Assembly (NCBI GenBank): GCA_043777895.1
Contig: JAYWHD010000130.1
Span: 1 to 48,677, forward strand
Direction of reading: 5' to 3'
DNA from: JBDLSY01 sp043777895
Lineage (GTDB): Bacteria; Pseudomonadota; Gammaproteobacteria; Burkholderiales; Burkholderiaceae_C
DNA: 48,677 nucleotides
Of this stretch, positions 27,267 to 34,932 are shown in pieces. The notes under the pieces were generated by a model, which saw only the letters and a list, made by a program, of their open reading frames with translations, was not told where the DNA came from and ran no database searches. Position numbers and translations under genes: made by a program. How positions within the stretch are numbered: position 1 is the first letter of the stretch; each line of letters starts with the position of its first letter.

Positions 27267-28271
27267 ATGACTACACTGCCCTACTCTGCCTCTGCTGATA
27301 TGATTATTAATACAGCACGAAACACTTTAACCGTAGAAGCACAAGGTATTTTAGAGTTATTGCCTCATGTTAATGATAGTATGGTTCAAGCGGTTCACTT
27401 ATTATTAGCGTGTACTGGGCGAATAGTGGTCTGTGGTATGGGCAAATCAGGCCATATTGGCCGTAAGATTGCTGCGACACTAGCCAGTACGGGTACACCT
27501 GCCTTTTTCGTTCATCCTGCTGAAGCAGCTCACGGTGATTTAGGTATGTTGCAGTCTAATGATGTACTCATTGCCTTATCAAACAGTGGTACTACTGAAG
27601 AAATTATTAGTATGTTACCCAGTTTAAGGCGTGTTGGGCTATCGGTTATTGCCATCACAGGTGACTGTAACTCTACTTTAGCCCAGTATGCTAACATACA
27701 TTTAAATGCTAAAGTCAATCAAGAAGCGTGCCCATTAGCCCTTGCACCTACCGCCAGTACCACAGCAGCCCTAGCTATGGGTGATGCTTTGGCTATGGCA
27801 ACCTTAGCGGTCAGGGGCTTTACGGCACAGGATTTTGCTAAAAGCCATCCAGGCGGTGCGTTGGGTCGCAAATTGCTTACTTATGTACGCGATATTATGC
27901 GTACTGGAGATGCTTTGCCTGTTGTAAACAACCACTGTACTATTTTGACAGCTTTAATGGAAATGACGCACAAAGGTATGGGTATGACAGCGGTGATTGA
28001 CCATCAATCTAATCAATTAATCGGTATTTTTACTGATGGTGATGTTCGCCGAGCCATTGAACGTTTAGGCGATGTCCGTAACTACACAGTAGAACAGTGT
28101 ATGAGTCGAAATCCATTAACTATTAATGCCAATGCAATGGCAGTAGATGCACTAAAAATGATGGATGAAGCCCGTAAAAATCAACTATTAGTTCTAGATG
28201 ATAGCCTTGTTAATAAGCCCCTCATAGGGGCTTTACAAATGCACGATTTAATAAACGCTAAAATCATTTAA
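27267..28271 (+). CDS. kdsD: arabinose-5-phosphate isomerase (KpsF/GutQ/KdsD type)
   Basis: 334-residue enzyme that interconverts ribulose-5-phosphate and arabinose-5-phosphate, the first committed step to KDO. An N-terminal SIS domain (about 40-170) has RIVVCGMGKSGHIGRKIAATLASTGTPAFFVHPAEAAHGDLG, and two CBS domains follow (about 205-330; IMRTGDALPVV and CMSRNPLTINA). The KSHPGGALGRKLLT linker is diagnostic. It supplies kdsB upstream in the pathway. It starts 21 bp after the iron ATPase, so it may be read through from the iron operon, an unusual coupling. Usual partners kdsC and lptC do not follow. Confidence 0.95.
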   Translation: MTTLPYSASADMIINTARNTLTVEAQGILELLPHVNDSMVQAVHLLLACTGRIVVCGMGKSGHIGRKIAATLASTGTPAFFVHPAEAAHGDLGMLQSNDVLIALSNSGTTEEIISMLPSLRRVGLSVIAITGDCNSTLAQYANIHLNAKVNQEACPLALAPTASTTAALAMGDALAMATLAVRGFTAQDFAKSHPGGALGRKLLTYVRDIMRTGDALPVVNNHCTILTALMEMTHKGMGMTAVIDHQSNQLIGIFTDGDVRRAIERLGDVRNYTVEQCMSRNPLTINANAMAVDALKMMDEARKNQLLVLDDSLVNKPLIGALQMHDLINAKII

Positions 28272-28324
28272 ACAATAAAAATTCTGTCCTAAGCATTATT
28301 CAAACACCTTAAATATATTTAACA

Positions 28325-29128
28325 ATGCGTAAACCAATTAATTTACCGTACTTACGCCAGCTACATAGTGAAGGTAAAAAAATTACTATGCTAACGGCAT
28401 ACGATGCAACACTGGCAAAAATAGCTGATGATTCAGGTGTTGAATGCCTATTAGTCGGCGATAGCTTGGGTATGGTACTACAAGGATTGTCTTCTACAGT
28501 GCCTGTAACTATGGCTAATATGCTGTACCATACGCGGTGTGTAGCGGCAGGTGCAAACACGGCTTGGATTGTAGCTGACTTACCTTACGGTAGCTATCAT
28601 GAAAGTTTAGAACAAGCCTATAGAAATGCTTGTGCTTTGATGCAAGCAGGTGCTCACATGGTTAAACTGGAAGGCGGGGGGTGGACTGTTCCTGTTGTTG
28701 AATACTTAACGACACGCGATATTCCTGTGTGCGCTCATTTAGGCTTAACGCCGCAAAGCGTCTATGCCTTGGGCGGTTATCGTATTCAAGCCAAAGATGA
28801 CAAAGGTATTCAACAATTGAAAAAAGATGCACTGGCTTTAGAAGCAGTCGGTGCATCGCTGTGTGTTTTGGAGCTGATACCCTCAACAGTAAGCACTGTT
28901 GTGACCCATATTTGTCGGCAAATGGCAACCATCGGTATTGGTGCAGGCAATGGAACATCAGGACAAGTATTGGTATTACACGATATGTTAGGTATGACAA
29001 CAGGAAAAGTGCCACGTTTTGTGAAAAACTTTCTAGAAGGTCAATCAAGCGTACAGGCTGCTATTAGTGCTTATGTGCATGCGGTAAAAGAAAATCAGTT
29101 CCCCGATAATGCTTTACACGGTTATTGA
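28325..29128 (+). CDS. panB: 3-methyl-2-oxobutanoate hydroxymethyltransferase
   Basis: 267-residue ketopantoate hydroxymethyltransferase, first step of pantothenate/CoA synthesis. Blocks: MLTAYDATLAKIADDSGVECLLVGDSLGMVLQG (metal ligand Asp), TRCVAAGANTAWIVADLPYGSY, AGAHMVKLEGG, VCAHLGLTPQSVYALGGYRIQ, IGIGAGNGTSGQVLVLHDMLGM. In place of the common GIGAGxxCDGQ the protein has GIGAGNGTSGQ, a small deviation near the active site. panC and panD are not adjacent. The gene ends before a set of 14-bp repeats forming a hairpin. Confidence 0.95.
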   Translation: MRKPINLPYLRQLHSEGKKITMLTAYDATLAKIADDSGVECLLVGDSLGMVLQGLSSTVPVTMANMLYHTRCVAAGANTAWIVADLPYGSYHESLEQAYRNACALMQAGAHMVKLEGGGWTVPVVEYLTTRDIPVCAHLGLTPQSVYALGGYRIQAKDDKGIQQLKKDALALEAVGASLCVLELIPSTVSTVVTHICRQMATIGIGAGNGTSGQVLVLHDMLGMTTGKVPRFVKNFLEGQSSVQAAISAYVHAVKENQFPDNALHGY

Positions 29129-29139
29129 TAAATAATATT

Positions 29140-29180
29140 ACATACTACATATCACATACTACATATCACATACTACATAT
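29140..29180. repeat. 14-bp tandem repeat ACATACTACATATC x3 after panB
   Basis: Two full copies and a 13-base third copy of ACATACTACATATC begin 11 bp after the panB stop. The right-hand partner of the inverted repeat immediately downstream can pair with copy 1 or copy 3, so alternative hairpins are possible. Confidence 0.9.
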
Positions 29181-29202
29181 TAATATGTAATATGTAGTAT
29201 GT
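29168..29202 (+). terminator. 15-bp hairpin downstream of panB
   Basis: Perfect inverted repeat ACATACTACATATTA / TAATATGTAGTATGT with a 5-base loop, 40 bp after the panB stop. AT-rich sequence follows but not a strong T run. It may act as terminator or as an mRNA 3'-end stabiliser. The rest of the gap to 29384 is plain AT-rich DNA. Confidence 0.5.
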
Positions 29203-29383
29203 AATTACAATTAAAGAATTAGTCTTGGTATTTGGGTATATTAGTGCCTTAGTATCTTACTATATTGGTGTTGATTATCTCTAAAAAGTTAAAAAGTTAA
29301 TAATATGTGAAAATATTTTTGTTCAATTTGAAATAATACAAATAAATAGTAAAATACGAGATTATTAACTACATTTATAGAAA

Positions 29384-30646
29384 ATGACTACACATGCAAA
29401 TGCCTTATCTTGCCAATGGGGAGTACCGTTTAGTCCCCCAGTACTATTAATACAACCGCACTTTATTTCATCTAATAATCAGCGTACTCTATTTTGGCAC
29501 ACGTTTTTTGATTCGCTTAAAACACGCAGCTACTTTAAGCAAGCCGCTTTGACTTTAGGTTTGATGGCTATACCTGTGAGTCAGACAACTTTTAACACCC
29601 ATAGTATTTATGCGAATACTGCATTGTCAGATATATGGAACAATAGTATTGATTTAATACCTAATTACGTCCAACCTTTGTCTTTGAATACCTTTGAAAA
29701 TAAAAGTAATACGGTACTAACCCGTTTTAATACAGCCATAAGTGTACCCATAATAGTTAATTCAGTTACAGATAGAAAATCTATCCATCAAAAAGACTCA
29801 ATTCAAAAATTACAGGAATTAAAAGACCTAAAATTATCTAAAGAAAATTTACGATTAGCACAGTTTTTTGCTAAGAAATATTATGTTTCTTCTTTGGATA
29901 TTGAAAAATATATTCATTATGCTGAACAAGTGGCTCAAATAAGACAACTAGAAAGCAGCTTGATTTTAGCAGTCATGTCAATAGAATCAAATATGAATCC
30001 TTTTGCACAAAGCTCAATGGGTGCTCAAGGTTTAATGCAAGTAATGACATCAGTTCATAGTGATAAATATGCTTTATTAGGCGGCGTACAGCGTGCTTTT
30101 GACCCTAAAGCTAATATCACTGTGGGAGGTATGATTTTAGCTAAATATATTAAAATGGGTGGTTCAGTTAAATCAGGCTTAAAATATTATGTCGGTGCAA
30201 CAGGTCCTAGTGATGGGGGTTATGCTGCAAAGGTGTTGGCTGAAAAAAGTAGAATTGAAAAAGCACGTTTAGGTACATTTGACTTTACAGCGAATAAATT
30301 GCCACTTAATTACAGTACTGTGAGTGCTAATAGCACAGTAAACACGGCTTTAACTAAGAAAAACATATTACCAAATAATATTAATTATTTGGCTACATCC
30401 ACTATAAACCCATTAAACCGCTCTATAACCCCAGCGGCTGCACTGTCTGTTGTTAGTTTATCAATGCCATCATCTATTAATATAATAAATACAAATACAG
30501 ATATAAACACAAATGTAAACACAAGTAATACAAATAAAATTATAGACATGAATCTCCAAAGTCCTACGACACAGGTACATCAAGACCATAATAGTATTGC
30601 TTCCACTGCTATAGTAGATACTGTTTCTGGTACTACCCATGATTAA
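29384..30646 (+). CDS. lytic transglycosylase (SLT domain)
   Basis: 420-residue peptidoglycan lytic transglycosylase. The catalytic motif ILAVMSIESNMNPFAQSSMGAQGLMQVM places the general acid at Glu201. The GAQGLMQV and GGMILAKYIK...YYVGATG blocks are those of the SLT fold. A hydrophobic N-terminal segment (about 51-70, FKQAALTLGLMAIPVS) suggests an anchor or an internal signal; the first about 50 residues are unusual. The C-terminal about 110 residues are low-complexity N/T/S-rich (NTNTDINTNVNTSNTN), repeat-derived sequence with no domain visible. It overlaps coq7 at its 3' end. Its role is cell-wall remodelling in the periplasm. Confidence 0.85.
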   Translation: MTTHANALSCQWGVPFSPPVLLIQPHFISSNNQRTLFWHTFFDSLKTRSYFKQAALTLGLMAIPVSQTTFNTHSIYANTALSDIWNNSIDLIPNYVQPLSLNTFENKSNTVLTRFNTAISVPIIVNSVTDRKSIHQKDSIQKLQELKDLKLSKENLRLAQFFAKKYYVSSLDIEKYIHYAEQVAQIRQLESSLILAVMSIESNMNPFAQSSMGAQGLMQVMTSVHSDKYALLGGVQRAFDPKANITVGGMILAKYIKMGGSVKSGLKYYVGATGPSDGGYAAKVLAEKSRIEKARLGTFDFTANKLPLNYSTVSANSTVNTALTKKNILPNNINYLATSTINPLNRSITPAAALSVVSLSMPSSINIINTNTDINTNVNTSNTNKIIDMNLQSPTTQVHQDHNSIASTAIVDTVSGTTHD

Positions 30647-31286
30647 TATACATTCTAAAGTAAATGTAATGATTGATTTAATTGACGGTGCGCTTAGAAC
30701 AGTGCATTCAGTAGGTACACCTTTACGACAATACCCGCCTGATACACTACCTGTTTATGATGATATACATTTAACTGAAGCTGAACAACGCCACACAGCA
30801 GCCTTAATGCGGGTTAATCATGTGGGTGAAGTGTGTGCACAAGCTTTGTATACAGGGCAAGCAATGATGGCAAAAACAACTTCAATTAAAACGTTTAATC
30901 AGCAAGCTGCTCTTGAAGAACAAGACCATTTGTTGTGGACTGCGAAACGCTTACGCGAATTAAATGCCCGTCCAAGCTTACTTAACCCTGTATGGTATTT
31001 GGGTGCTTTGGGATTAGGTATCCTTGCAGGTACTTTGGGTGATAAAGTTAGTTTAGCGTTTGTTAAAGAAACTGAAGCTCAAGTTGAGGCACATTTGCAT
31101 AGCCACGAACAGTTATTACCCATAAAAGATGCCCGTTCTCGTGTAATTGTGGCACAAATGAAACAAGATGAAGCTGAACATGGACGACAGGCAACACAGT
31201 TAGGCGGCTTTAATTTACCTTCAACCGTTTCCACTGTGATGCGTTTAAGTGCCAAGGTAATGACCCGTGTAGCTTATTATTTTTAG
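30639..31286 (+). CDS. coq7: 2-octaprenyl-3-methyl-6-methoxy-1,4-benzoquinol hydroxylase
   Basis: 215-residue di-iron hydroxylase of ubiquinone synthesis. Iron-ligand blocks are visible: MRVNHVGEVCAQALYTGQ, LEEQDHLLWTAKRLREL, ETEAQVEAHLHSHEQLLP and MKQDEAEHGRQATQLGG. It aligns with the Burkholderiales form (IDLIDGALRTVHSVGTPLRQYP). The ATG at 30639 overlaps the transglycosylase stop by 8 bp; a second ATG at 30669 sits right at the conserved MIDLIDGALR and may be the true start. The enzyme indicates aerobic respiration with ubiquinone. Confidence 0.93.
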   Translation: MINIHSKVNVMIDLIDGALRTVHSVGTPLRQYPPDTLPVYDDIHLTEAEQRHTAALMRVNHVGEVCAQALYTGQAMMAKTTSIKTFNQQAALEEQDHLLWTAKRLRELNARPSLLNPVWYLGALGLGILAGTLGDKVSLAFVKETEAQVEAHLHSHEQLLPIKDARSRVIVAQMKQDEAEHGRQATQLGGFNLPSTVSTVMRLSAKVMTRVAYYF

Positions 31287-31395
31287 CTTACTATTTTTAG
31301 CTTACTATTTTTAATTTATTTTTTTAATTTATTTTTTTAACTTAACTTAACTACTGTAATTATTTTAACTACTTAATTATTGTGAATACTTCACT

Positions 31396-32547
31396 ATGAT
31401 GTCCCCTCATTTACTATCAATCGCTGATAAACCACAAGCCCCTGATTACATTCAAGCAATTGCTCCTTATGTAGGCGGTAAGCCCATTGAAGAGTTAGCC
31501 AGAGAGATGAAGATTCCTATTGAAAAAATTGTGAAATTAGCCAGTAATGAAAATCCACTGGGTATACCAGACAGTGCAAAATTAGCGATGCAAGCAGCCA
31601 TTGATAATTTAGGGCGTTATCCTGATGGCAATGCTTTTGAAGTAAAAACAGTTATCAGCCAACGCTTAAATACGCCTACAAGCTGGATTACTTTAGGCAA
31701 CGGTAGCAACGATATTTTAGAGTTGATTGCACGTGCCTATTTAAAGCCAAGCCAAAGTGTAGTATTTTCACAATACAGCTTTGTAGTTTATGGTTTGGTG
31801 ACTCAAGCAGCAGGTGCGCGTAGTATTGTTGTGTCAGCGATTACTTCAGGGACGCACAAGCTTGGACACGACTTGCCAGCTATGTTAGCGGCTATTACAA
31901 CGGATACACAAATTATTTTTATTGCTAATCCCAATAACCCTACAGGGACGTTTTTAACAGCACACCAAATTAGCGATTTTTTATCAAAAATACCCAGCCA
32001 TATTGTGGTGGTACTTGACGAAGCCTACAATGAATACCTTGATGATGCCTTACGTTTTGACGCCACACAATGGGTAAAGCAATATCCTAATTTAGTAGTA
32101 TCGCGTACTTTGTCAAAAGCTTATGGATTAGCAGGTATACGGATTGGCTATGCCATTGCACAACCCGCGATTACTGATGTTTTAAACCGCATTCGGCAAC
32201 CCTTTAATGTTAATTCATTGGCACAGGCAGCAGCGATTGCCGCTATTCAAGATGATGATTTTTTACAACGCAGTAAAGCCATTAACTCGGCAGGATATAC
32301 GCAACTCATACAAGCATGTGAACGGTTAAATTTAAAATATATCCCCAGCAAAGCTAATTTTATCTTAATCCATTTAGGTGAGCAAGCACAAACTGTAAAT
32401 CAAGCTTTACTTAAACAGGGTGTCATCGTGCGTCCCGTTGCTTCGTATGGGTTGCCTAATTATTTACGGGTATCCATTGGCTTAGAGTGCGAAAATGCGG
32501 CATTTATTACCGCATTAGAAACCAGTTTAAGTGCCTTATCAATCTAA
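31396..32547 (+). CDS. hisC: histidinol-phosphate aminotransferase
   Basis: 383-residue PLP aminotransferase of histidine synthesis (class I/II fold). ASNENPLGIP near the N-terminus, LGNGSNDILELIARAYLK, NPNNPTGTF, VVLDEAYNEYLDD and the lysine-bearing SRTLSKAYGLAGIRIGYA are all visible, the last carrying the Schiff-base lysine. The first two codons are both ATG. It stands alone and not in a his operon; in some Burkholderiales it is likewise paired with chorismate-pathway genes (pheA/tyrA). It could also transaminate aromatic substrates. Confidence 0.95.
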   Translation: MMSPHLLSIADKPQAPDYIQAIAPYVGGKPIEELAREMKIPIEKIVKLASNENPLGIPDSAKLAMQAAIDNLGRYPDGNAFEVKTVISQRLNTPTSWITLGNGSNDILELIARAYLKPSQSVVFSQYSFVVYGLVTQAAGARSIVVSAITSGTHKLGHDLPAMLAAITTDTQIIFIANPNNPTGTFLTAHQISDFLSKIPSHIVVVLDEAYNEYLDDALRFDATQWVKQYPNLVVSRTLSKAYGLAGIRIGYAIAQPAITDVLNRIRQPFNVNSLAQAAAIAAIQDDDFLQRSKAINSAGYTQLIQACERLNLKYIPSKANFILIHLGEQAQTVNQALLKQGVIVRPVASYGLPNYLRVSIGLECENAAFITALETSLSALSI

Positions 32548-32562
32548 ATCTCTTAAATCTTT

Positions 32563-33927
32563 TTATTGACGCATAATTGCTTCAATCTCTGCTATATCAA
32601 CAGGTGCTGTGCGACTGATTAACTCGTAGCCTTTGTCAGTGATAACCGCATCGTCTTCAATGCGTATCCCCATATTCCAAAAAGCTTCAGGTACGTTTTC
32701 AGCAGGACGGATATATATACCAGGTTCTACTGTTAATGCCATACCTGCTTGCAAAGGTCGCCAAGGTCTTTCGGCAGGCGAATAAGTGATGGTATGATTG
32801 AGCAAACGATAATCACCACAATCATGTACGTCCATTCCCAGCCAGTGCCCAGCACGGTGCATATAAAACTGGCGATAAGTGCCTTGTTCTAAAACACTGT
32901 CTAAACTGCCTTTAAGCCATCCTAAATCTAATAAGCCTTGTGATATAACACGGCTGGCTGCATCGTTGTATTCATTAAATAGTTTATTAGGGGCTAGGTA
33001 ATCTAAGCAAGCAGATTGTGCGGCTAATACTAATTCATAAATAATGGTTTGTTCAGCAGTAAACACACCGTTTGCAGGAAAAGTGCGTGTAATATCACTG
33101 GCATAACCATCTAACTCACAACCCGCATCAATCAGTACCATATCACCTGCACGCACGATACTATCGCCTGCACGGTAGTGTAAAACACACGCATTTGCAC
33201 CTGTTGCGACTATGCTGTTATAAGCAGGTGATTGAGCTCCTTGATGACGAAAAGTATACAGTAAATCAGCTTCTAATTGATATTCGCGTTGCCCTACACG
33301 GCAGTTTTGCATAGCACGAATATGTGCTTGTGCAGAAATGCTAGCGGCATCAGCCATTGTTTTAAGTTCACTGGCATCTTTAATTAAACGCTGTTCAGCC
33401 AGTAAAGGGTATATATTTCTAATGTGTTCGGGTGCTAACAAGCCTTGACGCTGTTGTTGGCGTAACGTTTGATAAGCTATTTTGATATACGATTCGGCAA
33501 TACTATTACCCAGTTGCATATACAATATACCCTGATTAGCCAGCAAAGCAGGTAACATTTGAGTTAAATCAGCTATAGAATGAGCTGTCTCAAAACCAAA
33601 CGCCTGGGCTGCTGCTTCAGGTCCCCAGCGATAACCGTCCCATATTTCTCGCTCAAAATCTTTATTGCGACAAAATAAAGTGCTAGTACCGTCATTAGCA
33701 TTTAATAATACTGCTGCATCAGGTTCAGAAAAGCCTGTTAAATAATAAAAATCGCTGTCATAGCGATAAGGAAAATAAGTATCACTATTACGCGTCATTT
33801 CAGGGGCTGTCCAAATAATCGCAATGCCGCCATCGGTAGTATCACGCATCATTTGCATTAAGGCGTTACGGCGTTCAAGGTATTGCTTTAAGCAAACAGG
33901 TGCGGTGAGTGGTGAATATACAGTCAT
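32563..33927 (-). CDS. pepP: Xaa-Pro aminopeptidase
   Basis: 454-residue aminopeptidase P that removes the N-terminal residue before proline. An N-terminal domain (RRNALMQMMRDTTDGGIAIIWTAPEMTRNSDTYFPYRYDSDFYYLTGF) is followed by the pita-bread metallopeptidase fold. Metal ligands lie in LIDAGCELDGYASDITRTFP, HRAGHWLGMDVHD, LTVEPGIYI and GIRIEDDAVIT. Normal length. It follows lptC by 6 bp on the same strand and is probably co-transcribed with it, instead of its common partner ubiH. Confidence 0.95.
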   Translation of the reverse strand: MTVYSPLTAPVCLKQYLERRNALMQMMRDTTDGGIAIIWTAPEMTRNSDTYFPYRYDSDFYYLTGFSEPDAAVLLNANDGTSTLFCRNKDFEREIWDGYRWGPEAAAQAFGFETAHSIADLTQMLPALLANQGILYMQLGNSIAESYIKIAYQTLRQQQRQGLLAPEHIRNIYPLLAEQRLIKDASELKTMADAASISAQAHIRAMQNCRVGQREYQLEADLLYTFRHQGAQSPAYNSIVATGANACVLHYRAGDSIVRAGDMVLIDAGCELDGYASDITRTFPANGVFTAEQTIIYELVLAAQSACLDYLAPNKLFNEYNDAASRVISQGLLDLGWLKGSLDSVLEQGTYRQFYMHRAGHWLGMDVHDCGDYRLLNHTITYSPAERPWRPLQAGMALTVEPGIYIRPAENVPEAFWNMGIRIEDDAVITDKGYELISRTAPVDIAEIEAIMRQ

Positions 33928-33933
33928 AGAGTT

Positions 33934-34644
33934 TTAAAACGAATTTTTTGGTGTTAATTTTGGCATTAATATAGCCTTAATAGGGCCATTTAATTGTAGT
34001 TGGGCATTATTATGGGCATAGTGAATACCATTTTTTGAGATAATTGTGTCTTTACCTTGAATGATAGTTGTTTCAGTTTTACTAAATAGTTGATTGGTAT
34101 CAGGAAATAAAATAAGCTGTTCTGTTTTTAGTAAGCTGCTAGGCAAGTTAGGTAAAGTACGCGTAATATTTACTTCACCTGAAAACTCAATGGATTCACC
34201 TTCATTACGCAACACGGCTTGTTTAGCTTGAATCAAACTGTGAACGTTTAAATGTTGTAAAGTATTTGCTTGATTAAGTAATTTATCCGTTGAGTAAATA
34301 CTCGCAGCCATAGTATTTGTAGTGAGTACAGGATTGATAATAGTACTAGATAAATTATCACGATAATGTACTAAACTATCGGCACTTAACTGGCTTTGTG
34401 TGCGACCATCTACACTGGTTCGCCATAAACGTAAGCCTGTAATGGTGTAGTCTGGCAGGTGTTGTCGCAGATTATTTTCACGAATAGATGTTGTGGGCTT
34501 ATAGTTATTTTCTAATGTTAAGCGTATAGATATAAAAGCGATGACTAATAAGAAAAAAATAAAAAACCAACCCAATGCACGCACTTGTATAAAACGTATT
34601 ATAGATAGCGTACTATGTTGTATGGTAATGTGAGAAAAAATCAT
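33934..34644 (-). CDS. lptC: LPS export protein LptC
   Basis: 236-residue bitopic inner-membrane protein that passes LPS from LptBFG to LptA. One N-terminal transmembrane helix (about 28-48, ALGWFFIFFLLVIAFISIRL) is followed by the periplasmic beta-jellyroll: LPDYTITGLRLWRTSVDGRTQSQLSADSLVHYRD, VLRNEGESIEFSGEVNITRTLP, LLKTEQLILFPDTNQLFSKT. It matches the longer betaproteobacterial LptC. It is separated from lptA-lptB by about 28 kb and lies on the opposite strand, upstream of pepP. The 288 bp between its start (34644) and the decarboxylase start (34933) hold only AT-rich repeats. Confidence 0.85.
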   Translation of the reverse strand: MIFSHITIQHSTLSIIRFIQVRALGWFFIFFLLVIAFISIRLTLENNYKPTTSIRENNLRQHLPDYTITGLRLWRTSVDGRTQSQLSADSLVHYRDNLSSTIINPVLTTNTMAASIYSTDKLLNQANTLQHLNVHSLIQAKQAVLRNEGESIEFSGEVNITRTLPNLPSSLLKTEQLILFPDTNQLFSKTETTIIQGKDTIISKNGIHYAHNNAQLQLNGPIKAILMPKLTPKNSF

Positions 34645-34833
34645 ATTATTAAAATAAATATAGTCTTCATACTTTATTTTACGGTTTTAAGAGCTTATTA
34701 ACCTAATAAGTTAATAAATTAATAAGTTAATAAGTTATAAGTTTAATGCTGTAAATAATAAAAATTTCATTTTAAATGTAATGACTGTAGAGCAAGCGGT
34801 TATTATGCAAATATACTTTATTGCACGATAATA

Positions 34834-34895
34834 ATGTTTTATATGTTTTATATGTTTTATATGTTTTATATGTTTTATATGTTTTATATGTTTAT
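34834..34895. repeat. 9-bp tandem repeat ATGTTTTAT x6-7
   Basis: Six perfect copies of ATGTTTTAT and a shortened seventh end about 37 bp before the real start of the decarboxylase gene. The repeat is open in frame with the gene and would encode repeated Met-Phe-Tyr, but homology begins only at 34933. The units also contain TATATG elements that resemble weak -10 sites. Confidence 0.92.
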
Positions 34896-34932
34896 ATGTT
34901 TTTTAAATTTTAAGTTAAAGGTTTATATTACC

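Noticed and set aside
28216..28232. GC-rich hairpin AGCCCC-TCATA-GGGGCT followed by T's, looking like an intrinsic terminator
   Set aside because: It lies inside the kdsD coding sequence, 40 bp before the stop, and encodes the second CBS domain end; the T run is only three bases.
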